Shown here piece after piece: positions 28,655 to 37,707 of a stretch of 64,000 nt of DNA. How positions within the stretch are numbered: position 1 is the first letter of the stretch; the number at the start of each line of letters is the position of its first letter. Under the pieces are notes generated by a model. It worked only from the letters and a program-made list of their open reading frames with translations. It searched no databases and was not told the origin of the DNA. Both the position numbers and the translations under genes were made by a program. Source of the DNA: Nesterenkonia natronophila (GTDB lineage Bacteria > Actinomycetota > Actinomycetes > Actinomycetales > Micrococcaceae); contig NZ_QYZP01000001.1 in NCBI RefSeq assembly GCF_003595215.1, forward strand, positions 558,001 to 622,000, read 5' to 3'.

Positions 28655-28759
28655 AGTGGTTCCCCGCATCCATCGGCAGGCCAACTCCCTGAGCAGCACC
28701 CGCGGTACAGTCCGGTTTATGCGCTTCCCCGCCATGGGCCAGTAGGATTTCGGCTGAGG

Positions 28760-28852
28760 ATGCAGCGTATGAGAAGCAGGGAGAGCATGACCAATCAAGA
28801 AGCGCCGGAGGCGCTCCACAGTGACGTCGCGAGCCTGCGGGTCGCGCGGTGA
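28760..28852 (+). CDS. Small leader ORF overlapping the amidohydrolase start
   Basis: Three in-frame ATGs (28760, 28769, 28787) lead to a TGA at 28850-28852 that overlaps the GTG start of the amidohydrolase by four bases. The ATG at 28787 is best placed, with AGGGAGAG just upstream, and gives a 21-residue peptide starting MTNQEAPEAL and ending LRVAR. The amidohydrolase GTG has no good ribosome-binding site of its own, so this mini-ORF may feed ribosomes to it by termination-reinitiation. Whether the peptide itself matters is unknown. Confidence 0.45.
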   Translation: MQRMRSRESMTNQEAPEALHSDVASLRVAR

Positions 28853-30321
28853 GCGCGGTACTGCTGACCGACGTCAGAACTGCCGGTGATGCGCACCCGC
28901 GGGATGTACTGGTCCGCAACGGTGAAGTCTCAGCGATCGCACCTGCCGGAGAACTGGCCTCCGAGCGCGGAGTCGATCAGCACGATGCGGCGGGTCGGAC
29001 CCTGCTGCCTGGCCTCTGGGACCATCATGTGCATTTCACCCAGTGGACCATTCAGCGGCAGCGCCTGGACCTGACAGCGACGGAATCCGCACGCGAGGTC
29101 TTGGCGCTGGTGTCCGAAGCTGCGCGTGATGCCAGTGGCCGCAGGAGAGTGGTGGGCTTCGGCTTCCGCGACGGGCTTTGGCCCGAGCCAGCCTCATTGG
29201 ACGCTCTCGACCAGGCGACAGGTCCGGTCCCGGCAGTTCTGGTCAGTGCCGACCTGCACGCGGTCTGGCTTAACAGTGCAGCGCAGCATGAACTCTGTGT
29301 CCGCACCGATGCCTCCGGCACGCTTCGGGAGACCGAGGCCTTTGCCGTCCTGGAGAAGCTCGACTCAACGGCGGACCTCACCAGCGAGGATTACCAACAG
29401 TCAGCCGCAGACGCCGCAGCCCACGGTGTGGTGGGAGTGGTGGACTTCGAGAATGACGACAACGCCACGCTCTGGCCCCAGCGTGTGGCATCAGGTGTGA
29501 ATTCACTGCGAGTTGAGATTTCCGCATGGCCGGACAAGCTCGCCGGCGTCATCGCTCGGGGGCTGAAGACCGGGGACCTTCTCGATCCTCAGGGATTGGT
29601 GCGCATGGGGCCACTTAAGGTCATCGTGGACGGGTCACTCAACACTCGGACCGCCTGGTGTTGGGACCCCTACCCGGGCATCCCGACCGGCAGTCCACAC
29701 AGGTGCGGTGTCGAAGCAGTGCCCGTCTCAGAATTGGCAGATCTGATGACAGACGCGAAGAATGCCGGCATCGTTGCGGCGATTCACGCCATCGGGGACC
29801 GTGCGAATACGGAAGTGCTGAACACCTTCGAACAGCTGGGCATGACGGGCACGGTGGAACACGCGCAGCTGCTGCGGGACCAAGACGTCCCGCGGTTTGC
29901 CGAACTCGGTCTGACCGCCAGCGTGCAGCCGGAACACGCTATGGATGACCGGGATGTTGCTGATGTGTATTGGGAGGGGAGGACCGGCCGGGCCTTCGCT
30001 CTGCAGTCGCTGCATCAGGCCGGGGTCAGACTGCGGCTGGGCTCGGACGCTCCGGTGTCTCCGCTGAACCCCTGGGCTCAGGTCGCTGCTGCCGTGACCC
30101 GCAGCCGAGAGGGGCGTGCCCCGTGGCACCCGGAGCAAGCCATCACCGTCCAGACCGCACTTGAGGCCAGCACTCGAGCGGGCCTCAAGGTCGAGCAGGG
30201 GGACCTCGCTGATCTGATCCTCGTGGACTATGATCCATTGACCTGCGACCCTTATCTGCTGCGCAGCATGCCGGTCGCAGCGACCATGCTTGCTGGGAGC
30301 TTCACCCACTTCGCGCTGTGA
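28849..30321 (+). CDS. Metal-dependent amidohydrolase (YtcJ-like, Amidohydro_3)
   Basis: A 490-residue TIM-barrel hydrolase. The metal-binding HxH is in GLWDHHVHF near residue 61, then the long YtcJ-type insert (VLVSADLHAVWLNSAA), the Lys-containing MGPLKVIVDGSLNTRTAW, His in IHAIGDRAN and EHAQLL, and the distal Asp in LGSDAPVSPLNPW. Members hydrolyse amide or related bonds of small molecules; substrate unknown. Starts at GTG overlapping the leader ORF. Located downstream of the amine permease, so it might process an amide precursor of the amine, but that is inference. Confidence 0.88.
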   Translation: MSAVLLTDVRTAGDAHPRDVLVRNGEVSAIAPAGELASERGVDQHDAAGRTLLPGLWDHHVHFTQWTIQRQRLDLTATESAREVLALVSEAARDASGRRRVVGFGFRDGLWPEPASLDALDQATGPVPAVLVSADLHAVWLNSAAQHELCVRTDASGTLRETEAFAVLEKLDSTADLTSEDYQQSAADAAAHGVVGVVDFENDDNATLWPQRVASGVNSLRVEISAWPDKLAGVIARGLKTGDLLDPQGLVRMGPLKVIVDGSLNTRTAWCWDPYPGIPTGSPHRCGVEAVPVSELADLMTDAKNAGIVAAIHAIGDRANTEVLNTFEQLGMTGTVEHAQLLRDQDVPRFAELGLTASVQPEHAMDDRDVADVYWEGRTGRAFALQSLHQAGVRLRLGSDAPVSPLNPWAQVAAAVTRSREGRAPWHPEQAITVQTALEASTRAGLKVEQGDLADLILVDYDPLTCDPYLLRSMPVAATMLAGSFTHFAL

Positions 30322-30399
30322 GACAACGCGTGCCGCGCCCTGCCTGTCAGGCTGACGCGCAGAGCCCCCTCCTATGTTCCGCGTGGGAGAATAGGCGTG

Positions 30400-31740
30400 A
30401 TGTCTGAGAAAAAAGGTGCTGCCACGTCGTCGTCCGCTGACTCCCGCCCGCAAGTGCGCCCCCAAGCCGAGGGCTGGAGCCAGGCGCTGGACGCCGAGGG
30501 ACGTCCCAAGCTGCAGTTCTCGCAGCCTAAGCGGATCAAGCAGCCACCCAAACATTTCGCTGACCTGACCCTGAAGGAACGTCAGGAGTGGGTCAAGGAG
30601 CGGGGCCTGCCCGGTTTCCGCGCAAAGCAGCTCAGCATGCACTACTTCCGGCACTACACTTCAGATTCGGCGCAGATGACGGATCTGCCGGCGGATACCC
30701 GGGAGGAGATGGTCGCAGACTTCTTGCCGCCGCTGCTCACCGAAGTTCGCCGGTTAACTACAGACGACGGCGCCACGATCAAGTTTCTCTGGCGGCTGTT
30801 CGACGGCGCGCTGGTGGAGTCTGTGCTGATGCGGTACAGGTCTCGCATCACTCTGTGCATCTCAAGTCAGTGCGGCTGCGGTATGAACTGTCCTTTCTGC
30901 GCGACCGGACAGAACGGGCTGACCCGAAATATGTCCGCCGCGGAGATCGTGGACCAAATTGTCCAGGCCAACCGAGTCATTGCAGCCGGGGAGTTGGACC
31001 AGCCGACGGCACAGGAGCTCGCCGAGGAGTCGGACCACGCAGGTTTGGGGGAGGAGACTGACTTCGCGGACTCCGAACGCCCACCTGCGAAGGCTACACA
31101 GGATGGCTCATCGCAGGCGATTCCAGTCGGTCCGCAGCGGGTCTCGAATATTGTGTTCATGGGGATGGGTGAGCCGCTGGCCAACTACCGGCGAGTGATG
31201 AACGCTGTGCGGCGAATGATCGACCCCGCTCCTGAAGGGTTGGGCATGAGCGCCCGAGGGATCACCATCTCTACGGTCGGACTGGTGCCGGCGATCAAGA
31301 AGCTTGCTGATGAGAACCTCCCCATCACCTTCGCGCTGAGCCTGCACGCTCCGGATGACGAACTGCGTGATGAGCTGATCCCGGTCAATTCTCGGTGGAA
31401 GGCTGATGAGGCCATCGACGCCGCCCGCTACTACTACGAGACCACCGGTCGCCGTGTCTCCATTGAGTATGCGCTGATCAAGAACATGAACGACCACCCC
31501 TGGCGAGCAGAGCTGCTGGCCAAAAAACTCAATGCCCGCGGCCGGGGGTGGGTGCACGTGAACCCGATCCCGCTGAACCCTACGCCCAATTCGGTCTGGA
31601 CATCCTCGGAGCCAGCGGCCATGCAGGAGTTCATCGACCGGCTCAATGAATCCGGTGTTCCCACTACGCTGCGGGACACCCGCGGTAAGGAGATCGACGG
31701 CGCCTGCGGTCAGCTCGCCGCTGCCGACGAAGAGAGCTGA
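30400..31740 (+). CDS. rlmN: 23S rRNA (adenine-2503-C2)-methyltransferase RlmN
   Basis: Radical-SAM enzyme methylating A2503 of 23S rRNA and A37 of some tRNAs. The 446-residue protein has the cluster motif CxxxCxxC at Cys160-Cys164-Cys167 (CGMNCPFC), MGMGEPL, and the C-terminal catalytic Cys in DGACGQL. It is longer than the typical 370 because of a basic N-terminal extension and an acidic insert at about residues 197-245, after the cluster motif. The ATG at 30400 is nine bases from GGGAGA; a GTG three bases earlier is an alternative. Confidence 0.96.
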   Translation: MSEKKGAATSSSADSRPQVRPQAEGWSQALDAEGRPKLQFSQPKRIKQPPKHFADLTLKERQEWVKERGLPGFRAKQLSMHYFRHYTSDSAQMTDLPADTREEMVADFLPPLLTEVRRLTTDDGATIKFLWRLFDGALVESVLMRYRSRITLCISSQCGCGMNCPFCATGQNGLTRNMSAAEIVDQIVQANRVIAAGELDQPTAQELAEESDHAGLGEETDFADSERPPAKATQDGSSQAIPVGPQRVSNIVFMGMGEPLANYRRVMNAVRRMIDPAPEGLGMSARGITISTVGLVPAIKKLADENLPITFALSLHAPDDELRDELIPVNSRWKADEAIDAARYYYETTGRRVSIEYALIKNMNDHPWRAELLAKKLNARGRGWVHVNPIPLNPTPNSVWTSSEPAAMQEFIDRLNESGVPTTLRDTRGKEIDGACGQLAAADEES

Positions 31741-31769
31741 CGGCCTGCCAGCAGACGTAAGCTGGAGGG

Positions 31770-32939
31770 ATGAAACCTTCACGGCGCTCAGAGGTCCCTG
31801 GCTTCGAAGTGATGAGCATCCTGGCGGAGATCGAACAACATCGCTCGGCAGGTCGGGACATCATTTCCCTCACCGCCGGTGAGCCCGGTTCCGGCGCGCC
31901 GCCTGCAGTCAATGCCGCCGCTGCTCAGGTGCATGCAGCCAATACGGTGCTGAACTACTCGCCGGCCTTCGGCATCGCCCCGCTGCGAGAAGCGCTGGCT
32001 GACCACTACCGCAGTTGGTACGGCGCTGAGATTCCCGTGGAGCGGATTGCCGTCACAACGGGATCCTCCGGCGCGTTCATCCTGAGTTTTCTTGCCGCCT
32101 TCGATCCAGGGGACCGGGTGGCGCTCGCTCGCCCCGGCTACCCCGCGTATCGGAACATTCTGTCCAGCCTCGGCGTGGAGGTGGTGGATCTGGACTGCGG
32201 GCCGGAGGTCAGGTTCCAACCCACGCCGGAGCAGCTGGAGGCTGAGGTCGCCACCAATGGTCCACTGCACGGCCTCATGGTGGCCTCACCGGCGAACCCC
32301 ACCGGCACCATGGTGGACCGCGACCAGCTCACCGGTCTTGCCCAATGGTGCCGTCTCCACGGAGTCCAGCTGATCTCTGATGAGATCTACCATGGGATTA
32401 CCTTCGCCCTCCCCGGGGTCAGCGCCACGGAGGTGGACGACGACGCCGTGGTGATTTCCTCATTCTCCAAGTACTGGGGGATGCCCGGGTGGCGGCTGGG
32501 ATGGATGGTGCTCCCGGAACACCTGGTAGACCCAGTTTCCCGGCTGGCCGGAAACGTGGCGCTGTGCCCGCCCCACGGATCGCAGATCGCTGCGGTGCAG
32601 GCGTTCACCGCAGAGTCAATGTCGTTCGCCGGATCCCAGCTGCGCGACTACGCCGCAGCCCGCGCCCTGGTGCTGGATGCGCTGCCCCAGCTGGGGTGGG
32701 GGAACGCAGCACCGGCCGACGGCGCCTTTTACGTGTACGCGCATATCGGTGAGCACCTAAAGCACTATGCAGATTCCACCGCGTATGCCAAGGCTCTGCT
32801 GCACCAGGCGGCCGTCGCGGTGGTGCCAGGTACTGATTTCGACCCTGTCGACGGCAGCGAATGGGTGCGGCTGAGCCTCGCCCCAGGGTCCGCGGTGGTA
32901 GCGGAAGGCTTACGCAGAATCGAGCGCCTGCGTGCATGA
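31770..32939 (+). CDS. PLP-dependent class I/II aminotransferase
   Basis: A 389-residue fold-type I aminotransferase similar to aspartate/aromatic aminotransferases. Visible: LTAGEPGSGAPPAV, SPANPTGT, LISDEIYHG and the PLP-binding Lys in SSFSKYWGMPGWRLGW. GGAGGG precedes the ATG. The amino donor and physiological substrate cannot be decided from sequence. It follows rlmN by 29 bases. Its stop codon overlaps the ATG of a 27-codon ORF (ATGA) that leads into the modB gene. Confidence 0.92.
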   Translation: MKPSRRSEVPGFEVMSILAEIEQHRSAGRDIISLTAGEPGSGAPPAVNAAAAQVHAANTVLNYSPAFGIAPLREALADHYRSWYGAEIPVERIAVTTGSSGAFILSFLAAFDPGDRVALARPGYPAYRNILSSLGVEVVDLDCGPEVRFQPTPEQLEAEVATNGPLHGLMVASPANPTGTMVDRDQLTGLAQWCRLHGVQLISDEIYHGITFALPGVSATEVDDDAVVISSFSKYWGMPGWRLGWMVLPEHLVDPVSRLAGNVALCPPHGSQIAAVQAFTAESMSFAGSQLRDYAAARALVLDALPQLGWGNAAPADGAFYVYAHIGEHLKHYADSTAYAKALLHQAAVAVVPGTDFDPVDGSEWVRLSLAPGSAVVAEGLRRIERLRA

Positions 32940-33019
32940 GTCTGCGTTTTGAGATCTTCCCGGGCGTCCACGTGATCCGGAGCGCGGATGCCAGCTTCGT
33001 GTGGATGAACGACTCTTGA
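32936..33019 (+). CDS. 27-codon ORF between aminotransferase and modB
   Basis: ATG overlaps the aminotransferase stop by four bases (ATGA); the ORF ends 19 bases inside modB in a different frame. The peptide begins MSLRFEIFPGVHVI, which faintly resembles the N-terminus of MBL-fold hydrolases, so it could be a decayed gene or only a translational bridge to modB. Low confidence. Confidence 0.3.
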   Translation: MSLRFEIFPGVHVIRSADASFVWMNDS

Positions 33020-33813
33020 GGACGCTCCCGGCCGGCGCTCCTCCTCGCTGGGTGCTGCTTCCGGCACTGCTCGGAACCCTGTTGATCCTCCTTCCCGTCA
33101 CTGCTGTGCTCACTCGGCTGGAGTGGGTGGAACTCCCGGTCCTGCTGACCTCCGCAGCTGCGGTGGATGCGCTCACGCTCAGTGTGTGGACCGCGCTCGC
33201 GGCCACCTTCACCTGCCTGCTGCTGGGGGTCCCGCTGGCGCTGCTTCTGGCCAACGCTCGATTCCGTGGCCTGGCCGTAGTCCGCTCAGCGGTCCTGCTG
33301 CCTTTGGTGCTCCCTCCGGTGGTCGGCGGGCTTGCGCTGCTCTACACCTTCGGCCGGCAGGGCCTGCTAGGCGGCGCATTCGATCTGATGGGGCTGCAGG
33401 TGGCTTACTCCAGTCTGGCGGTGGTCCTGGCCCAGACCTTCGTTGCGATGCCGTTTCTGGTAGTCAGCGTGGAGACTGCTGTGCGGGGATTGGACCGTGA
33501 TGTGCTCGATGCCGCCGCAGTGGACGGTGCCGGGCGCACCGGGATCCTGCGCCACGTCACGGTGCCGCTGATCCTGCCGGGGCTGGTCTCCGGGGCAGTG
33601 CTGGCTTTCGCTCGCAGCCTCGGAGAGTTCGGAGCCACGCTCGCCTTCGCTGGCAGCGTCCAGGGTGTCACCCGAACCGTACCGCTGGAGATCTACCTGC
33701 AGCGTGAGACAGATCCCGATGCTGCAATCGCGTTGTCAATCCTTCTCATCGGGGTCGCCGTCGTTGTCATTTCCCTGGCCTACGGCCGCCCCGCGCGCCT
33801 CGCGGAACGCTGA
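33001..33813 (+). CDS. modB: Molybdate-type ABC transporter permease ModB, orphan
   Basis: A 270-residue inner-membrane permease with six hydrophobic segments and the cytosolic coupling motif of binding-protein-dependent permeases (VLDAAAVDGAGRTGILRHVTVPLILPGL). Wording such as VLPPVVGGLALLYTFGRQG and ARSLGEFGATLAFAGS fits the ModB/CysT group, so molybdate or tungstate is likely. The binding protein ModA and ATPase ModC are not adjacent, which is unusual because the three are normally in one operon. Start at GTG 33001, within the end of a small ORF, so translation may be coupled to the upstream aminotransferase. Confidence 0.88.
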   Translation: MDERLLRTLPAGAPPRWVLLPALLGTLLILLPVTAVLTRLEWVELPVLLTSAAAVDALTLSVWTALAATFTCLLLGVPLALLLANARFRGLAVVRSAVLLPLVLPPVVGGLALLYTFGRQGLLGGAFDLMGLQVAYSSLAVVLAQTFVAMPFLVVSVETAVRGLDRDVLDAAAVDGAGRTGILRHVTVPLILPGLVSGAVLAFARSLGEFGATLAFAGSVQGVTRTVPLEIYLQRETDPDAAIALSILLIGVAVVVISLAYGRPARLAER

Positions 33814-33965
33814 ATGCAGATCAGAATGGTTGGCCGGCCGTAGAGAGGCTCCTCCTCGTCCTTGAGAACACGAGTGTTGAACCACCACCTGGTTACTGCC
33901 TGGGTATCGCGTTGTGGCTGGACTGCTACCCTGCGGGCTGGTCCGCAATAAGGAGGTACTGGCCA

Positions 33966-34787
33966 ATGGACATTATGCATGGCAAGAAGTTGGTCACATC
34001 AGTGGCCGCAGCTGCGCTGCTCTTCGGGCTCGCAGCCTGTGACAATGACGACGCCGAGGAGCCCGACGACGGTGGGGACGCGGTCGAGCAGTCGGACACC
34101 GGCGGTGCCCCCGAAGATGGTGCGGAAGCAGGCGAAGACCCGCAGGAGCCGGAGATGCCTGAGCCTGAGCTTGATGACGTGCCCGACGTCGTAGCAGAAG
34201 TCAACGGTGAAGAGATCAGCGGTGACGAGTACAGCACCGCCTATGAGCAGCAGTACATGGAAATGGCCATGCAGGCCCAGATGTCTGGTCAGGAGGTAGA
34301 TGAGGAGGCGCTGCAGGAGCAGATTCTGGACAGCCTCATCGGAGTCGAGCTGCTGAGCCAGGATGCCGAGGAATCCGGGTATGAGGCGAGCGAGGAGGAC
34401 GTCGAGCAGGAGCTTGAAGCCCTCGCGGAGCGAAACGATCTAGACACCGTGGAGGAGGTCGTTGAACTCGCAGAGGAGCAGGGCATCAGCGAAGAAGAAC
34501 TCCGTGAAGAGGTCGCCCAGGAGGCGATGATCAACCAGCTTCTCGAGACTCAAGACGTTGAGGAGCCCTCCGAGGAGGAGATCGAAGAAGCATACGAGGA
34601 GCAGGTCGCTCAGCAGGAGGCCATGCAGGAGATGGAAGGTGAGGAAGGCGAAGAGCCCGAGGTGCCGTCCCTTGAGGAGCTGCGACCACAGATCGAGGAG
34701 CAGCTTGAGGTGCAGAAGGAAAACGAAGCCATCCTGGCCCGCATCGATGATCTGCGCGAGGACGCCGACGTCGACGTCCACATCTGA
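33966..34787 (+). CDS. SurA-N-like lipoprotein, probable extracytoplasmic chaperone
   Basis: A 273-residue exported lipoprotein: signal of about 27 residues ending LLFGLAAC, then an acidic linker (to about residue 70), then a SurA/trigger-factor-like helical domain beginning VAEVNGEEISGDEYSTAYEQQ. No parvulin PPIase domain is visible. The protein is extremely acidic, with long Glu-rich helices. Such proteins (PrsA/SurA-N family) help fold secreted proteins at the membrane surface. AAGGAGG lies ten bases before the ATG at 33966, which excludes the longer upstream reading. Monocistronic. Confidence 0.85.
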   Translation: MDIMHGKKLVTSVAAAALLFGLAACDNDDAEEPDDGGDAVEQSDTGGAPEDGAEAGEDPQEPEMPEPELDDVPDVVAEVNGEEISGDEYSTAYEQQYMEMAMQAQMSGQEVDEEALQEQILDSLIGVELLSQDAEESGYEASEEDVEQELEALAERNDLDTVEEVVELAEEQGISEEELREEVAQEAMINQLLETQDVEEPSEEEIEEAYEEQVAQQEAMQEMEGEEGEEPEVPSLEELRPQIEEQLEVQKENEAILARIDDLREDADVDVHI

Positions 34788-34837
34788 GATCCTGCTGCGC
34801 ACCCCGTGGAATCCACCGCTGAGGGTTAATCTCTCCC

Positions 34838-35536
34838 GTGACTAATGTGCCAGCGGCTCTTGCGTGGCAGCATTCTGCCGCTGCGCGGAGTGTACATGCT
34901 GGCACAGCAGCGCTGTGCGCAGCCGGACTGCTGAGTTCGCTGTATCTCGGATGGACCGCTGACAGTCAGCTGCCTGAGGACGTGGGTTACGCCGGAGGTT
35001 TCGCGGCCGGATGGCCGCACCTGCTGAACCAGCCGGCGTACTTCACGTTTCTCTCAGCGCTGTTGGCCTGTGTGACCTCAGCGATGCTGGCCATTCGTAC
35101 GGATCGGGCCTCGGTGGTCTTCCACACGCTGCGGCTGGCAGGCGTCATCCAGGTGATCATCACGGGGGTGGTGTTTAACCTGCTGCTGCGCACGGACGGC
35201 GAACTCGAGGGAGTGTGGCTCTTCAACGACCAGGTGCTGCACCTGGCGGTTCCGGTGCTAGTACCGGTTGTTTGGCTCGTGCTGGGTCCGTACGGCAATG
35301 TCAGTCTCCGCGTTGTGGCAGCGTCTACGGTCCTGCCGATGATTTGGTTGGCTGCGACGCTGCTTCGCGGACCCGCACTTGACTGGTATCCCTACATCAT
35401 TCTGGATGTGCCCGGTAGAGGGTGGTCAGGAGTGGCACCATACATAGTGTCGATTCTGGTGGCGTTCGTCCTCATGGCCGCAGCGATGTGGCTGATCGAC
35501 CGCAGAGTCGTTGAATGGGCTGCCAATCGCAGCTGA
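34838..35536 (+). CDS. Pr6Pr-family integral membrane protein
   Basis: A 232-residue protein with six hydrophobic helices and the family wording GVVFNLLL, NDQVLHLAVPVLVPVVWLVLGPYG and YPYIILDVPGRGW. Pr6Pr proteins have no established function; fold and location suggest an integral membrane protein related to FAR-17a/AIG1-like proteins. TAATCT ends five bases before the GTG and no ribosome-binding site is seen, consistent with a leaderless start. Convergent with purB. Confidence 0.82.
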   Translation: MTNVPAALAWQHSAAARSVHAGTAALCAAGLLSSLYLGWTADSQLPEDVGYAGGFAAGWPHLLNQPAYFTFLSALLACVTSAMLAIRTDRASVVFHTLRLAGVIQVIITGVVFNLLLRTDGELEGVWLFNDQVLHLAVPVLVPVVWLVLGPYGNVSLRVVAASTVLPMIWLAATLLRGPALDWYPYIILDVPGRGWSGVAPYIVSILVAFVLMAAAMWLIDRRVVEWAANRS

Positions 35537-35566
35537 TCCGCTCATCGTGGGTGCACAAACTCGTGT

Positions 35567-36976
35567 TCAACCCACACCATGGTGCTGGGCGAGAGTAGCC
35601 GCGAGGCCGGTGTAACCCGACGGGGTGAGGTTTTTCAGCCGCTCCTCAGCCTCGGCCGAAAGGCCCAGATCGGAGACAAACTCTTTGAGCTTCTCCGCGT
35701 CCACCCGGCGTCCGCGGGTCAGCTCCTTGAGCCGTTCGTATGGCGTATCCATGCCCTGCACCCCAGCGATAGCCTCAGCGCGCATCACGGTCTGTACGGC
35801 CTCGCCGAGGACCTCCCAGTTCGAGTCCAGGTCCGCCGCAATCACCTCGTCGGCCACGTCGAGCTGTCTGAGGCCTTTGGTGACGTTGTTCAGTGCCAGC
35901 ACCGAGTGTCCCAGAGCGGTGCCGATGTTGCGTTGTCCAGAGGAGTCGGTGAGATCCCGCTGCCAGCGCGATTCCACCAGCGTGGCACCGAGAGAGTCCA
36001 ACAGCGCATTGGAGATCTCGAGGTTGGCCTCGGCGTTCTCGAATCGGATCGGGTTGACCTTGTGCGGCATGGTGGAGGACCCCGTGGCCCCAGCCACTGG
36101 AATCTGACGGAAGAAGCCGATGCTGATGTAGCTCCAGATATCCACACACAATCCGTGCAGAATACGATTGAAGCGCGCTACGTCCGCGTAGAGTTCAGCC
36201 TGGTAGTCGTGGGACTCGATCTGGGTCGTCAGTGGGTTGAAGGTCAACCCAAGATGTTCCACAAAAGACGCCGCGAGGTGGGGCCAGTCGGCGCCCGGAG
36301 CGGCCGCCAGGTGGGCGGCATAAGTGCCGGTGGCCCCATTCATCTTGCCCAGGTACTCCTGTTCCTCGATCCGTTTCAACTGCCTTGTCAGGCGGTGGAC
36401 GAACACCGCGATCTCTTTGCCCAGAGTCGTAGGTGTGGCCGGCTGTCCGTGGGTGCGGGAGAGCATTGGGGTCGCGGCGGAGTCATCGACCAGACTCTGA
36501 AGACTCTGCAGGGCTTCCCGGGCTGCGGGGTGCCACACCGTGGTCACGGCATCGCGGATCCCCACCGCATAGGCGAGGTTGTTGATGTCCTCAGAGGTGC
36601 AGGCGAAGTGCACCAACGGCGCCAGATGTCCCAGGTTCAGGCTGTCCAGGCGGCGAACGATGAAATACTCAACAGCTTTTACATCATGCACCGTCTGCGC
36701 CTCGATACCGGCCAGTTCAGCGATCTCCTCCGGGCCGAAGGTCTCGACTATCTGTCTGAGGCCTGTTCGCTGCTCTGCTGTGAGGGTAGGCAACCCGGGC
36801 AGAGCCTGTTGCTGACAGAGGTGGATGAACCACTCGACTTCGACATGAACGCGATTGCGGTTCAACGCAGCCTCGGACAGGTGGTCCACAAGTCCGGCAG
36901 TGGCTGATCGGTAGCGACCGTCAAGAGGGCCGAGGGCGATGGCAGGTTCAGCAGCGGCAAGAGAAACACGGGTCAT
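35567..36976 (-). CDS. purB: Adenylosuccinate lyase
   Basis: Cytosolic purine enzyme cleaving SAICAR and adenylosuccinate to release fumarate. The 469-residue protein begins ALGPLDGRY after a short lead and has the fumarase/ASL signature GSSTMPHKVNP with the flexible catalytic loop Ser, plus SRTHGQPATPTTLGKEI. The ATG at 36976 is preferred because GGAAG lies nine bases upstream; an ATG at 36985 is three codons earlier. A 442-codon open frame on the opposite strand is a codon-bias artefact. Confidence 0.97.
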   Translation of the reverse strand: MTRVSLAAAEPAIALGPLDGRYRSATAGLVDHLSEAALNRNRVHVEVEWFIHLCQQQALPGLPTLTAEQRTGLRQIVETFGPEEIAELAGIEAQTVHDVKAVEYFIVRRLDSLNLGHLAPLVHFACTSEDINNLAYAVGIRDAVTTVWHPAAREALQSLQSLVDDSAATPMLSRTHGQPATPTTLGKEIAVFVHRLTRQLKRIEEQEYLGKMNGATGTYAAHLAAAPGADWPHLAASFVEHLGLTFNPLTTQIESHDYQAELYADVARFNRILHGLCVDIWSYISIGFFRQIPVAGATGSSTMPHKVNPIRFENAEANLEISNALLDSLGATLVESRWQRDLTDSSGQRNIGTALGHSVLALNNVTKGLRQLDVADEVIAADLDSNWEVLGEAVQTVMRAEAIAGVQGMDTPYERLKELTRGRRVDAEKLKEFVSDLGLSAEAEERLKNLTPSGYTGLAATLAQHHGVG

Positions 36977-37163
36977 GGGCGTCATTCTTCCACGGCTGAA
37001 GGCGCAGAGTTATCCCCGAACCCGTACCTGGCCGGTGGACTCGCCACAATGTGCACAAGCCCGCTGAAAGATCAGACATAAGGCGCGGACGCTCCCTATG
37101 CTCACCATGGGCCGTCATACCTGAGCCCGACAGCCACAGAGAATCAACCCTGGGAAGACGCCG

Positions 37164-37664
37164 ATGATCGTTCACCCGCACATGACCATTTACCCCTCGA
37201 CTGTTCCTGCAGAGCTGGAGCGCGCCGCGGAAGCATATGATGCCGCTGCTGAACGGCTCCGCGGGGTGCTCGCCCGGCTTCCGGATTACCTGGCAGACCT
37301 GGATCGGGCCAAAGAGGTGAATTGGGACTCCATGACCAGCGATGCCTACCGCTCGGTTCTTTCCCTGTTGCGGGTCCCTGCAGAGGTGATGACTTCGGAG
37401 GTGGCTGCACTGGCTGCCGAGGCTGACTCCATCGCGGCAGATCTTCGGTACTACGCACAGCAGGCTCGGAGTCTCATGACACTGCTGAGTCTGGCCAATG
37501 GTGTGCCTGCGGGGATGGAGGCGGCCTCAGACACCGCAAGTGAATGGATTGAGGGCCTGTGGCAGGAGTCCCAAGATGCCCTGAACAGCACCGCAGCACG
37601 ATTCACCGAGTTCATTGAACGGCACGGCGGCATTCCCACTCTGCTCGAACATGGCCGGCGCTGA
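37164..37664 (+). CDS. WXG100-like helical protein
   Basis: A 166-residue all-helical protein with no signal peptide. Its N-terminal 100 residues (LERAAEAYDAAAERLRGVLARLP...VNWDSMTSDAYRSVL...VMTSEVAALAAEADSI) look like a WXG100-type helical hairpin with Trp-x-Ser in the turn, as in small type VII secretion substrates. It lies 43 bases before a gene for a helical-domain alpha/beta hydrolase, the layout of a secreted effector and its small partner. No ESX core genes (EccC, EccD) are in the window, so secretion is inference. Confidence 0.65.
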   Translation: MIVHPHMTIYPSTVPAELERAAEAYDAAAERLRGVLARLPDYLADLDRAKEVNWDSMTSDAYRSVLSLLRVPAEVMTSEVAALAAEADSIAADLRYYAQQARSLMTLLSLANGVPAGMEAASDTASEWIEGLWQESQDALNSTAARFTEFIERHGGIPTLLEHGRR

Positions 37665-37707
37665 GCGGTGCCGGTGAGGCAATTTGAGACAAAGGACTTG
37701 GGGGAAC

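Noticed and set aside
35547-35575. Bidirectional terminator at the membrane-protein/purB junction
   Set aside because: Only a 6-bp stem (GTGGGT/ACCCAC) with a 17-base loop, overlapping the purB stop; too weak to report as a feature.
35579-36907. A 442-codon open frame on the plus strand
   Set aside because: It lies wholly antisense to purB, whose lyase signature is unmistakable; long antisense frames are expected in GC-rich coding sequence.
36986-37163. TTATCCCC-like words as DnaA boxes
   Set aside because: Single poor match without clustering; no origin genes near.
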